A stretch of 64,000 nucleotides of DNA from Nocardioides halotolerans DSM 19273 (GCF_000422805.1 NZ_KE383922.1:547772-611771), one strand, 5' to 3'; positions 9,001 through 18,926 are shown, numbered from the stretch's first letter. The notes: generated by a model from the sequence alone, not told the origin. Made by a program: numbers and translations.

Positions 9001-9490
9001 CGTCGCCGCGCAGGTGCGCCGACGTCATCGCGGCGGCCAGCCGGTGGTAGCCCTCGACGCCACGGGCGAGCAGGAGCAGATGACCGCCCTCGGGGTCGGG
9101 CACGCCGTTCTGCGGACCGCTGAGCCCCAGCGAGAGCTCGGCGCCGTAGACGGTGCGCAGCGGCGCGGCCGGGTAGGCGGCCGCCGCCTCGGCGAGCATC
9201 GGCGCACCGTGGAAGCCGTCGTGGTCGGTGATCGCGAGGGCGTGCAGCCCCAGCCGGACCGCCTCGTCGACCAGCTGGGCGGGCGACGACGCGCCGTCGA
9301 GGAAGCTGTAGTGGCTGTGGCAGTGCAGCTCGGCGTACGGCGTGCGGTCGGCGAGCGTCGCCGGCACCGCGCCCCGCGGCTCGGCGCGCCGTCGCTTGCG
9401 CCGGGAGACGGGCGCGTCGTCGGCGCCCGGCAGGCCGGTGAGGCGGCGCTCGAGCTCCTTCCACGACATCGCGGGGTTGTTCCAGCCCAT
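6071..9490 (-). CDS. dnaE2: Error-prone DNA polymerase III alpha subunit DnaE2
   Basis: 1139 residues, the usual DnaE2 length. An N-terminal PHP domain (YAELHCHSHYSFLDGAS, ITDHDGFHG) is followed by the C-family polymerase core with catalytic aspartates in EPDIDVDFD near residue 447, fingers, and a C-terminal OB-fold. It ends SRDFR, the typical DnaE2 terminus. It performs translesion synthesis and damage-induced mutagenesis with ImuA and ImuB. The ATG (MGWNNPAMSW) lies 13 nt after the imuB stop, making it the last gene of a three-gene operon headed by a LexA box. The three tandem Asp-Phe-Arg-stop units at its end are unusual. Confidence 0.97.
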   Translation of the reverse strand: MGWNNPAMSWKELERRLTGLPGADDAPVSRRKRRRAEPRGAVPATLADRTPYAELHCHSHYSFLDGASSPAQLVDEAVRLGLHALAITDHDGFHGAPMLAEAAAAYPAAPLRTVYGAELSLGLSGPQNGVPDPEGGHLLLLARGVEGYHRLAAAMTSAHLRGDEKGRPVYDLDELADRGRGHWVALTGCRKGTVRTALAAGGPRAAAEELDRLTRLFGIDHVVVELSPSPHPAADETNRLLAGLARDHGLPVLAAGNVHHATPESARLASAMSAVRARRSLADMDGWLDLSGTAHLRSGAEVARALRRWSDAVPRSVELADELAFDLLKASPRLPKHRIPEGHTADSWLRELVWRGFEERYAGLPHAETARERIEHELRVVAEKDFSGYFVIVHDIVDFARGQGILCQGRGSAASSAICYALGITAVDAVFYRLPFERFISAHRDEEPDIDVDFDSDRREEVIQWVYDTYGRHNAAQVANVITYRPRMAVRDAAKALGHSQGQQDAWSKQIDGWHAVVTGDQGDTTAHDVPAPVVALAEQLMGAPRHLGIHSGGMVLTERPIGEVCPIERARMDKRTVLQWDKDACEAMGLVKFDLLGLGMLGALDHMMKLTAEHTGESWDLATMPKEEPAVYDMLCRADSVGVFQVESRAQIGTLPRLRPREFYDLAIEIALIRPGPIQGGAVHPYVRRATGVEPVTYEHPDLIPVLERTRGVPLFQEQLMAMAVALGDCTRDDADLLRRAMGSKRGVERIESIKEKLYAGMARRGLVGDAADAIYVKILSFANFGFAESHALSFALLVYASSWFKLHYPAAFLAGLLRNQPMGFYSPQSLVADARRHGVVVRRPDLVRSAAKADLEVVDDATAPAATGLDACLQPHFERTEWQADSPDPTLTHRRDGRHAVRLGLDSVRGIGLEVAERIVDARQEAPFADVTDLSRRASLTSAQLEALATAGAFDSFGLDRRQALWAAGAAERPDHLAGSTPAPAPPPLPAMTDVELTLADLWATRISPERHPVEHLRDELTRAGIKSVSDLQQAEPNRRVHVAGLVTHRQRPGTAQGTTFLNLEDETGMLNVVCSVGVMRAHRQAARNRVAVVVRGILEREEGATNLIADRVEGIDTVVPGAGAVLQARAQSRDFR

Positions 9491-9503
9491 CAGTCGCCGC
9501 CCA

Positions 9504-11054
9504 TCAGTCGTAGCCCGCCTCGACCCGCCAGCCCTCGGGGCCGCAGCGCAGCAGCCAGGCGCGACCGTCGGTGCCGACCACCTGGAACCGGGACGCGCGG
9601 CCGCTCCCACCCGACCACCACGACTCGTCGACCGGCCACGGCCCCGCCCAGGCGGCCACCGGCTGCCAGGCCTCGTCGACGCGGAACCGGGTCGGCTCGC
9701 CGGTGACCGCGCCGCGCTCGGTCACCGCCACCGCCCGGCCGACGTCATCGCGCACCTCGGTGGCAAGCGGGTCGGCGAAGACCCGGCAGGGTGCGGGGCC
9801 GGGGATGCGACCTGGCCACGGCCGGTCGCGCGGACGCAAGCCGGTCGCGCGCTCACCCCAGGGCACCGCTGTCTGCCGGTCGGCCGGGCCGCGACCGCCC
9901 TGGAGCACCGGCCTGGTGACCGCGTCGAACCCCACCATCGCCTGGACCCGCGCCACGCCGCGCTCGACCAGCTCCTCGCCGGCGCCGCCCCACAGCCCGT
10001 CGCTGTGCGCAGCGGCCGGCTCGAGGACCTCGGGCACGAAGCGCACGCGCTCGACGGGGGCGCGCACCGCACCCGGGTCGCGCCGCGAACGGAGCGAGGA
10101 GCTGCCCTGGAGCTGCCAGTGGACCCGGTCGACCAGGTCGCGGACGGAGAAGTAGCGGGGGTGCAGCCAGGTGCGCGACGACGCGACCGCGCCGTCGTGC
10201 TCGGCCTCGATGCGGACCCCCGTCGCCACCAGCTGCCGCGAGCCGAGCTCGGTGACCAGCCGCTCCGCGGTGGTGCGGACGCTGAAGCAGATCGCCTCGA
10301 CCGAGTCGAGCGGCGGCTCGAAGGCGATCTCGGCGGTGAGATCGGGTGGGGGCGTGCGCGCGGCCAGATGGGTGGGCGACTCCCCCCGCGCCTGCCGCCA
10401 GACCCGGGCGCCGTAGCGGCCGAAGCGGTCCTGGACCGCGTCGAGCGGCAACCCGGCGAGGTCGCCCAGCGTGCGCAGGCCCAGCCGCCGCAGCAGGCTG
10501 ACCGCCTCGCGCCCCTCGGCGCCGTCGGCCTCCAGCACCTCGACAGGCAGCTCGCGGAGGTAGGCCGCCGACCCCCCGGCCGCCACGACCTCGCACTCCT
10601 GCGCCCGCGCGCGCCGCGCGGCCTGCTCGGCGGTGAACAGGTCGTCGGCGATGCCGAGCCGGCAGTCACGCACCCCCGCCTCGACGAGGGTCTCGGCCAG
10701 CACGGCGGCGGCGTTGGCCTCGCCGCCGAACCACCGGCCCGGCGCCCGCACGGCCAGCAGCCCGGGACGCAGCGACGCGACGCCGGGCCGCAGCGCCTCG
10801 ACCGTCTCGAGGACGGGCTCGAAGTGGCGCACGTCGCGGTCGGGGTTGGCCTCGAGCAGGACCAGCTCGGGGCAGCGCGCCTGAGCGTCGCGCCGGCGCT
10901 GGCCGCGCCGGACGCCGTCGGCCCGGGCGGGGGCGTTGCACACCTCGACCACACCTGCCGCCAGCACCGCGGCCGGCTCGGCCGGCGACCGCTCTGCCTC
11001 GCTCAGCGCCGCGACGACCGACCAGTCGGGGCACCAGACGACCAGGATCCTCAT
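9504..11054 (-). CDS. imuB: ImuB, catalytically inactive Y-family polymerase of the mutasome
   Basis: 516 residues. The N-terminus MRILVVWCPDWSVVAAL aligns with the first strand of Y-family polymerases, but the catalytic acidic residues of DinB (DMDAFFASVE-type) are missing, as is known for ImuB. Palm, fingers, helix-hairpin-helix (about residues 170-200) and little-finger regions follow, then an extended C-terminal tail. In mycobacteria ImuB links the beta clamp, ImuA and DnaE2. The start overlaps the imuA stop (ATGA), so translation is coupled. Confidence 0.93.
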   Translation of the reverse strand: MRILVVWCPDWSVVAALSEAERSPAEPAAVLAAGVVEVCNAPARADGVRRGQRRRDAQARCPELVLLEANPDRDVRHFEPVLETVEALRPGVASLRPGLLAVRAPGRWFGGEANAAAVLAETLVEAGVRDCRLGIADDLFTAEQAARRARAQECEVVAAGGSAAYLRELPVEVLEADGAEGREAVSLLRRLGLRTLGDLAGLPLDAVQDRFGRYGARVWRQARGESPTHLAARTPPPDLTAEIAFEPPLDSVEAICFSVRTTAERLVTELGSRQLVATGVRIEAEHDGAVASSRTWLHPRYFSVRDLVDRVHWQLQGSSSLRSRRDPGAVRAPVERVRFVPEVLEPAAAHSDGLWGGAGEELVERGVARVQAMVGFDAVTRPVLQGGRGPADRQTAVPWGERATGLRPRDRPWPGRIPGPAPCRVFADPLATEVRDDVGRAVAVTERGAVTGEPTRFRVDEAWQPVAAWAGPWPVDESWWSGGSGRASRFQVVGTDGRAWLLRCGPEGWRVEAGYD

Positions 11055-11731
11055 CCGGACGCCTGCCAGGAGGTGTCGAGGACGCGCTCGGCGGGCGGCG
11101 CGAGCAGGCTCAGCGAGCCGGACTCGCCCGGGAAGGCGAGGTCGGCCCGCACCGGCGGCGCTGCTCCGCGGCGTACGGCGATCCGCGCGTGCCGGGCGCG
11201 CAGCCGGCCCTGGCCGCGGTCGGGGCCGCTCCAGCGCACGTCCTCGAGGCCGAGGCGGGCCTCGCACCGCGGCCAGTCGCCCCACACCACCAGCACCGAC
11301 GACCGCTTGCGCAGCCGCGCGTCGAGCACGCCGGCCGAGCGCGCGTCGACCCGCGCCGGCGGGCGCAGCACGACGACCCGCAGCACGTCGACCAGCGCCG
11401 CGGTCACCTCGAGCCAGTGCTCGCCGACGTCGGGCACCAGGACCGTCCGGCTCAGCTCGATGCCGAGGCCGGCCGCCGCCTCGGCCCCGAAGTCGGGCCA
11501 CCCGGCGAACCCGACCCACTCCCCCGCCTCGGAGGCGCCGGCGGCGAGGGCGAGTCCGAGCGAGGCCGAGTCGACGCCGTAGGTGCCGCCGGTGCGCAGG
11601 GACACCAGCCCGGACAGCGCGGGCAGCACCGGCACGGGTAGCCTCGCCGGCCCGCCCTCCATCGCGGTGACCCGGTCGCGCAGCTGGTCGAGGACCGGAC
11701 GCTCCGGGTCCAGGGCCGCGGTGGGGGTCAT
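11051..11731 (-). CDS. imuA: ImuA-like protein, first gene of the SOS mutasome operon
   Basis: 226 residues, a diverged RecA-fold-like protein without a readable Walker A motif. The segment SLRTGGTYGVDSASLGLALA occupies the expected loop, and VVLRPP and VLVVWG look like core strands. Assignment rests on position (imuA-imuB-dnaE2 with coupled starts), length and the LexA box. ATG at 11731 is preferred over the upstream in-frame GTG at 11749 because that codon lies inside the LexA box. The distance from box to ATG is only 10 nt, so the mRNA leader must be very short or absent. Confidence 0.85.
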   Translation of the reverse strand: MTPTAALDPERPVLDQLRDRVTAMEGGPARLPVPVLPALSGLVSLRTGGTYGVDSASLGLALAAGASEAGEWVGFAGWPDFGAEAAAGLGIELSRTVLVPDVGEHWLEVTAALVDVLRVVVLRPPARVDARSAGVLDARLRKRSSVLVVWGDWPRCEARLGLEDVRWSGPDRGQGRLRARHARIAVRRGAAPPVRADLAFPGESGSLSLLAPPAERVLDTSWQASG

Positions 11732-11741
11732 CCACCCAGTT

Positions 11742-11757
11742 TCGAACACGTGTTCGA
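11742..11757 (-). promoter_or_regulatory. LexA (SOS) box of the imuA-imuB-dnaE2 operon
   Basis: TCGAACACGTGTTCGA is a perfect 16-bp palindrome matching the actinobacterial LexA consensus TCGAAC-N4-GTTCGA. It lies 10 nt upstream of the imuA ATG, where bound LexA would cover the promoter. It is the only such site I see in the window. Confidence 0.93.
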
Positions 11758-11779
11758 ACGCGTCAAGCCGGGATCATCA

Positions 11780-11794
11780 CTTGAATCGTTCAAG
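11780..11794. promoter_or_regulatory. Palindrome upstream of fur/katG, candidate Fur-family operator
   Basis: CTTGAA-TCG-TTCAAG is a perfect 6-bp inverted repeat with a 3-bp centre, 21 bp before the GTG of the fur gene. Its AT-rich arms stand out in this sequence. FurA/CatR-type regulators upstream of katG commonly autoregulate through such sites; binding here is inferred. Confidence 0.6.
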
Positions 11795-11815
11795 AAAATC
11801 CGGTTGAGTGCTCGC

Positions 11816-12262
11816 GTGATCCCGCCCGCGCCGCACCTCGAGCACGAGCTGCGCGAGGCCGGTCTCCGGGTGACCCAGCAGCGGGTCGCGGTGCTCGACG
11901 CCGTGCGCCGGCTGCCCCACGCCGACACCGAGTCGCTCATCACCGCCGTGCGCACCGAGACCGGCGAGATCAGCCACCAGGCCGTTTACGACGTCCTCAG
12001 GGTGCTCACCGAGGCCGGGCTGGTCCGCAAGATCCAGCCGCTCGGCACCGTCGCCCGCTACGAGTCGCGGGTGGGTGACAACCACCACCACGTGGTGTGC
12101 CGCGGCTGCGGCGCCATCGCCGACGTCGACTGCGCCGTGGGCGACACCCCGTGCCTGACCGCGTCCGACGCCGGCGGCTTCGTGATCGACGAGGCCGAGG
12201 TCATCTACTGGGGCCGCTGCCCCGCCTGCACCTCCGCACGGCCCGTCCTGACCGCCCCCTGA
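11816..12262 (+). CDS. furA: Fur family transcriptional regulator (FurA/CatR-like)
   Basis: 148 residues: an N-terminal winged helix (LREAGLRVTQQRVAVLDAV, SHQAVYDVLRVL) and a C-terminal metal/dimerisation domain with NHHHVVCRGCG and a second CPAC pair. It is directly upstream of katG (48 nt), the classic actinobacterial redox-sensing pair in which the regulator represses katG until oxidised. GTG at 11816 gives the expected N-terminus VIPPAPHLEHELREAG; the longer frame would start inside the LexA box. TTGAGT, 6 nt upstream of the GTG, is an imperfect leaderless -10. Confidence 0.9.
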   Translation: MIPPAPHLEHELREAGLRVTQQRVAVLDAVRRLPHADTESLITAVRTETGEISHQAVYDVLRVLTEAGLVRKIQPLGTVARYESRVGDNHHHVVCRGCGAIADVDCAVGDTPCLTASDAGGFVIDEAEVIYWGRCPACTSARPVLTAP

Positions 12263-14566
<2,304 letters not shown>

Positions 14567-14586
14567 GTCGACCTGGCACCGACCGT

Positions 14587-14617
14587 CGGGGGTGGTCCGC
14601 TGTGCGGGCCGCCCCCG
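14587..14617 (+). terminator. GC hairpin after katG, candidate terminator
   Basis: A 9-bp stem (CGGGGGTGG with CCGCCCCCG, one G-U) and a 13-nt loop, 20 nt after the katG stop. There is no U-tract, as is common in actinobacterial terminators. Confidence 0.55.
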
Positions 14618-14642
14618 CGGCCGTCCAGGGGAGGATGGACAC

Positions 14643-15218
14643 GTGACCTTCCGCATCGGCTTCGTCACCGGCGCGATGCCGGACCGCTGGGCCGACACCT
14701 GGCGAAAGCGGCGCAGGGAGCCGATCGAGCTGGTGCCGCTCAGCGAGGCCGAGCAGGAGCGCGCGCTCCGCGACGGCAGCGTCGACATGGCCATCGTCCG
14801 GTTGCCGGTCGACCGCGACGGCCTGCACCTGGTGCACCTCTACGACGAGAGGCCCGTGGCCGTGATGGGCACCGAGCACCTGCTCACGCTGGCCGACGAG
14901 GTCACCACCGACGACCTGGCCGACGAGCAGCTGGTGATCCCCGAGCGGACGGGCTGGCGGCCCCGCGCGGAGCAGCTGGCGTGGCCGCCCATGAGCGAGA
15001 AGGACGCCGTCGAGACGGTCGCCGCCGGCACCGGCGTGGCGGTGATGCCGATGTCGGTGGCCCGGCTCCACCACCGCCGCGACGCGACGTACCGCGTCGT
15101 CAGCGACCTGCCCGACTCCCCTGTCGGCCTGGCCTGGCTGGTCGAGAACGACGGCGAGCTCCCGCAGGCCTTCGTCGGCATCGTCCGCGGCCGCCGCGAG
15201 GGCAGCACGCGGGGCTGA
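14643..15218 (+). CDS. LysR substrate-binding-domain protein without HTH
   Basis: 191 residues that begin directly with the effector-binding fold (FRIGFVTGAMPDRWADTW) of LysR-type regulators and run through typical strands (SVDMAIVRLPVD, AVETVAAGTGVAVMPMSVARL). The N-terminal winged helix-turn-helix is absent, and the 76 nt between the katG stop and this GTG cannot encode one. It may be a ligand-binding protein or co-regulator without its own DNA binding. A GGGGAGGA Shine-Dalgarno supports the GTG start. Similar stand-alone domains are annotated in other actinobacteria; the function is unknown. Confidence 0.75.
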   Translation: MTFRIGFVTGAMPDRWADTWRKRRREPIELVPLSEAEQERALRDGSVDMAIVRLPVDRDGLHLVHLYDERPVAVMGTEHLLTLADEVTTDDLADEQLVIPERTGWRPRAEQLAWPPMSEKDAVETVAAGTGVAVMPMSVARLHHRRDATYRVVSDLPDSPVGLAWLVENDGELPQAFVGIVRGRREGSTRG

Positions 15219-15287
15219 TCACCCGAGGCTGGTCACCCACGCCGACCTTCACGTCGAGGAATCGCTCGTGGGGTGGATGCTAGTCGC

Positions 15288-16454
15288 GTGTCCCTCGTCG
15301 ACCCCGGTGACGCCGGAGCCCTGACCGACTCGCTGCGAGCCGGGTTCGCGGACCACTACGGAGAGCCGCCGACCGTCGTCGGACGCGCGCCCGGCCGCGT
15401 GAACCTGATCGGTGAGCACACGGACTACAACGCCGGGCTGGTGCTGCCGGTCGCCCTCCCGCACGCGACGTACGCCGCCGCGCGGGCCCGCGGCGACGAC
15501 CTCGTCAGGGTCGCCAGCCGTCAGCAGGACGAGGCCTGGGAGGGCAGCCTCGGCGAGCTCGGGCCCGACGCCGTCGCCGGGTGGGCCGGCTACGCCGCCG
15601 GGGTCGTCTGGACGCTGCGCGAGGCCGGCCACGACGTGCCGGGCGTGGACCTGCTCGTGGACAGCCGGGTGCCCGTGGGGTCGGGGCTGTCGTCCTCGGC
15701 GGCCCTGGAGTGCTCGGTCGGCATCGCGCTGCTGTCGCTCGTGGGCGCGGACCCCGTCGAGCACGCACACACGCTCATGGACGCGGCCATCCGCGCCGAG
15801 ACGGAGGTGGTCGGCGCGCCCACGGGCGGCATGGACCAGACCGTCGCGGTGCACGCCTCGGAGGGCGCCGCGCTGCTCATCGACTTCGAGTCCGACGAGC
15901 GGACCGTCGTCCCGCTCGACCTCGCCGGCCACACGCTGCTGGTGACCGACACCAGGGTCAGCCACGCGCTCACCGACGGCGGCTACGGCGCCCGTCGCGC
16001 CGACTGCGAGGCCGCGGCGCGCGAGCTCGGGGTGCCCAGCCTGCGGCGGGCGGACCTCGAGGGCGTCGAGGCGCTCGGCGACGAGCGGGTCCGGCGGCGC
16101 GCGAGGCACGTCGTCACCGAGATCGCCCGGGTGCCGCAGACCGTGGCAGCCCTGCGGGACTCGCGGTGGGACGAGGTCGGCAGCATCTTCGACGCGTCGC
16201 ACCGCTCGATGCGCGACGACTTCGAGATCTCCTGCCCCGAGCTCGACTGCGCGGTGGCGATCGCGGTCCAGGCCGGCGCGGTGGCCGCCCGGATGACCGG
16301 CGGGGGCTTCGGCGGGTCCAGCGTCGCGGTGGTGCCCGACGAGCGAGTGGACGCGGTCGTCCGCGCCGTCGACGCGGCGTTCGTGCTGGAGGGGTTCCGC
16401 GCGCCGCAGCACCTGAGGGCGGTGCCGTCCGGCGGCGCGAGCGTCGAAGGCTGA
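15288..16454 (+). CDS. galK: Galactokinase
   Basis: 388 residues, GHMP kinase family; phosphorylates galactose to galactose-1-phosphate (Leloir pathway). The signature GRAPGRVNLIGEHTDY is near residue 30, the ATP-binding VPVGSGLSSSAALE near 125, and the third motif ARMTGGGFGGSSVAVV near 330. No galT or galE is adjacent. An in-frame GTG at 15273 is an alternative start adding 5 residues; 15288 is preferred because GATGCT (15276-15281) lies 6 nt before it, an imperfect leaderless match. Confidence 0.93.
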   Translation: MSLVDPGDAGALTDSLRAGFADHYGEPPTVVGRAPGRVNLIGEHTDYNAGLVLPVALPHATYAAARARGDDLVRVASRQQDEAWEGSLGELGPDAVAGWAGYAAGVVWTLREAGHDVPGVDLLVDSRVPVGSGLSSSAALECSVGIALLSLVGADPVEHAHTLMDAAIRAETEVVGAPTGGMDQTVAVHASEGAALLIDFESDERTVVPLDLAGHTLLVTDTRVSHALTDGGYGARRADCEAAARELGVPSLRRADLEGVEALGDERVRRRARHVVTEIARVPQTVAALRDSRWDEVGSIFDASHRSMRDDFEISCPELDCAVAIAVQAGAVAARMTGGGFGGSSVAVVPDERVDAVVRAVDAAFVLEGFRAPQHLRAVPSGGASVEG

Positions 16455-16637
16455 TCCGCGAGCGAGGTTGAGTCGGCTGCGGGACGCCCAGGAGTCGCAG
16501 TCGGTGGGCACCCGCCTCGACCAGGCCCGGTGGACAAGATCCTCGCCGACCACGACCCGTTCCGGACGGTGTCCTGAGGCACTTCTGGGTACGTGGTCTA
16601 CTCGACCTAGAGCATCCGCCCTCGGAAGGACCTGACC
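16455..16637. other. 183-bp intergenic region, no clear gene
   Basis: It lies between galK and the basic protein gene. It holds only short open stretches, including a GTG-initiated 15-codon frame (VDKILADHDPFRTVS then stop, near 16530) that looks more like an eroded gene end than a gene. The 3' part should contain the promoter of the following leadered gene (GGAAGGA before its GTG). Confidence 0.4.
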
Positions 16638-17165
16638 GTGGCCCGCAAGAACCCCCTCGGGAAGATCAAGGACGCTGCCACCGACGCCGCCGCGACCGTC
16701 GTCGGCACCGTGAGCGAGACCGTGAAGGACCCGGTCGGCACCGGCCAGAAGGTGGTCGGCCAGGCCGTCGCCGTCGCCGGCGCGGTCGGTGCCAAGGTCC
16801 CGAGCCGTCGCCGTCGTGCGGCGGCGCCCTCGGCCCCCGCCCGGCCCGTCGCCGTGCCCGAGCCGCAGGACGAGTCGCGCAAGACGCAGGGCGATCCCCT
16901 CAAGCCGGTGAAGACCACCGCCACGGCGGCACCGGCCAAGAAGGCAGCTAAGAAGGCGCCCGCCAAGAAGGCGCCGGCCAAGAAGGCGCCCGTGAAGAAG
17001 GCCCCGTCGGCCAAGGCGGCCGTGACCGCGCCGGCCAAGGCTGCGGCCAAGAAGTCGGCCAAGAAGCCGGCGAAGAAGTCCACGACCGGTCCGGCCGCGA
17101 CGAAGGCCGCCGCGAAGAAGTCCCCCAGGAAGGCACCGCCGACGACGACCGGGAGCGAGGGCTGA
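16638..17165 (+). CDS. Lys/Ala/Pro-rich basic protein (histone H1-like tail)
   Basis: 175 residues. The N-terminal 55 residues (ARKNPLGKIKDAATDAAATV onward) are an amphipathic helical region with alternating Asp/Lys and Ala/Val/Gly. The remainder is a low-complexity tail of KKAPAKKAP-type repeats (about residues 90-170), like eukaryotic H1 or mycobacterial HupB tails, and would bind DNA or another polyanion. It lacks the HU fold, so it is not HupB itself. The next small gene starts 1 nt after its stop, so the two form an operon. Function is not established. Confidence 0.75.
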   Translation: MARKNPLGKIKDAATDAAATVVGTVSETVKDPVGTGQKVVGQAVAVAGAVGAKVPSRRRRAAAPSAPARPVAVPEPQDESRKTQGDPLKPVKTTATAAPAKKAAKKAPAKKAPAKKAPVKKAPSAKAAVTAPAKAAAKKSAKKPAKKSTTGPAATKAAAKKSPRKAPPTTTGSEG

Positions 17166-17166
17166 C

Positions 17167-17493
17167 ATGGACCCGCGCACGATCCTCACCCGCGGCGTCA
17201 GCACCGGCCTCCGCCTGGGGCGGGGCACCGCCGACCGGCTGGTGACCCTCGCCGGGCCTCCGATGGGCCGGATCGCCGACCAGGTGATCTCGCGCGTACG
17301 CCGGCACGAGTCGCCTCCCCCCACGACCACGACGTTCACGCCCTCGAAGCACGGCGAGCAGAGCGTCCCGTCCCCGGCCGTCGTCGCCCGCAACATCGGC
17401 CCGCAGCGGCCCGTCGCCAAGCCGGCCCGCGCTCCCAGGCCGAAGAACGTCCCGGGCGCCAAGCTCCCCCCGCCCCGCCCCAGCACGTCATAG
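17167..17493 (+). CDS. Hypothetical basic, proline-rich small protein
   Basis: 108 residues, not recognised. The N-terminal 45 residues look helical (TILTRGVSTGLRLGRGTADR) and the rest is Pro/Arg/Lys-rich and probably disordered. ATG follows the stop of the Lys/Ala-rich gene by 1 nt, so translational coupling is likely. Both proteins share the plan of a short helical head plus a basic disordered tail, which suggests a common partner such as the nucleoid or the inner membrane face. Confidence 0.65.
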   Translation: MDPRTILTRGVSTGLRLGRGTADRLVTLAGPPMGRIADQVISRVRRHESPPPTTTTFTPSKHGEQSVPSPAVVARNIGPQRPVAKPARAPRPKNVPGAKLPPPRPSTS

Positions 17494-17500
17494 TCGTCGT

Positions 17501-18925
17501 GTGAACCTGCCCGACCCGGCCCTCGTGGTCCTGGTCGGTCCGTCCGGCTCCGGCAAGTCCACGTGGGCCGGAGCCCGCTACCGCCGCGACGAGATCGTGT
17601 CGTCGGACGCCCTCCGCGGCGTGGTCGGCAGCGGCCCGCACGACCTCGACGCCACCGGCGACGCGTTCGACCTGCTCGAGCGGGTGGTCGCGGCCCGGAC
17701 CGGCCGCGGGCTCACGACCGTCGTCGACACGCTCGGGACCGACCAGGTCCGCCGCCGCGCCTGGCTCGCCCGCGCCCGCGAGGTAGGGCTGCCCGCGGTG
17801 CTCGTGGTGATGGACACGCCGGACGCCGAGTGTCGCCGGCGCAACGCCGCGCGCGACCGACCGGTGCCGGCGCCCGTCCTCGCCGGCCAGCTGACCCGGC
17901 ACCGGGCGCTGGTCCCCGAGCTCGGGCTCGAGGGGTGGGACGTCGTGCACACCGTGACGGCCGAGGAGACCTCGGCAGAGCCGCCGAAGGCGTCGCGGGA
18001 GCCCGCCGTCGAGCGGCGCACCTCCCAGGGCCTGAAGGTGGTGCTCCAGGTCAGCAGGTTCCCGTGGGGCGAGGACCCGCTGGCATGGCTCACCGGCGTG
18101 GCGCGAGCCGCCGACCAGGCCGGCTTCGCGGGGCTCTCGCTGATGGACCACCTCATCCAGATCCCCCAGGTCGACCGGGCCTGGGCGTCGATCCCGGAGC
18201 CGTGGGTCACCCTGGGCGCCGTGGCCGGGCTCGGCACCGAGCTCGAGCTCGGCACCCTGGTCACGCCGGTCACCTTCCGCGCGCCCGGCATCACCGCCAA
18301 GGCGGCCGCCACGCTCGACGTCCTGACCGGCGGCCGGGCGTTCGTCGGCGTCGGTGCCGGCTGGTGGGAGCGCGAGCACGCGGCGTACGGCCTCGACTTC
18401 CCGCCTCCACGGGAGCGCCTCGACGCGCTCGAGCGCGGCATCGAGACCATGAAGGCGCTGTGGGCCGCCGGCACCAAGCCCCACGACGGCGCGCGGGTCA
18501 GCCTCCCGGAGACGACGTGCTACCCGCGGCCGGTCGGCACCCTGCCCGTCATCGTCGGCGGCACCGGCCCGCGCACGCTGCGGGTCGCGGCGACCCTCGG
18601 CGACGCGGCCAACGTACCGTCCGCGCGGCCGGCGCTGGACGGGTACGTCGAGACGCTGCGCCGGCGCTCCGAGAGCGTGCGGGTCACGGTTCTCGACCTG
18701 CCCACGATCGGCACCGACCGCGAGGACGCGTGGGCGCGCGTCGAGCGGCTGCGCGGCCGGACCGCCGCGGCGGCGTACGCCGAGAGGACCCACGCCGGCA
18801 CCGTCGCCGACCAGCGCGACCGCTGGGGCGGGCTGGCCGACCTCGGGGTCGACACGGTGTTCCTCGGCGTCGCCGACCTGGACGGCGCCGACGACGTCGA
18901 GCGGCTCGCCGGGCTGCTGGCCTGA
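17501..18925 (+). CDS. Fusion of P-loop kinase/ATPase domain with luciferase-like (LLM) oxidoreductase
   Basis: 474 residues in two parts. Residues 1-155 are a small P-loop NTPase like polynucleotide kinases and AAA_33 proteins: Walker A GPSGSGKST at 13-21, IVSSDALR, and the lid-like DTPDAECRRRNAARDRP. After a linker (about 155-175), residues 175-470 form an F420/FMN-dependent luciferase-like monooxygenase domain (GLSLMDHLIQIPQ, LGTLVTPVTFR, FVGVGAGWWEREHAAYG, PVIVGGTGPRTLR). The fusion implies that phosphorylation and redox chemistry act on one substrate or pathway. Substrate and cofactor are unknown. Convergent with the acyl-CoA dehydrogenase gene. Confidence 0.85.
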   Translation: MNLPDPALVVLVGPSGSGKSTWAGARYRRDEIVSSDALRGVVGSGPHDLDATGDAFDLLERVVAARTGRGLTTVVDTLGTDQVRRRAWLARAREVGLPAVLVVMDTPDAECRRRNAARDRPVPAPVLAGQLTRHRALVPELGLEGWDVVHTVTAEETSAEPPKASREPAVERRTSQGLKVVLQVSRFPWGEDPLAWLTGVARAADQAGFAGLSLMDHLIQIPQVDRAWASIPEPWVTLGAVAGLGTELELGTLVTPVTFRAPGITAKAAATLDVLTGGRAFVGVGAGWWEREHAAYGLDFPPPRERLDALERGIETMKALWAAGTKPHDGARVSLPETTCYPRPVGTLPVIVGGTGPRTLRVAATLGDAANVPSARPALDGYVETLRRRSESVRVTVLDLPTIGTDREDAWARVERLRGRTAAAAYAERTHAGTVADQRDRWGGLADLGVDTVFLGVADLDGADDVERLAGLLA

Positions 18926-18926
18926 C

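Noticed and set aside
16520..16580. Fifteen-codon frame VDKILADHDPFRTVS after galK
   Set aside because: Too short, no ribosome site or homology that I can recognise; treated as intergenic.
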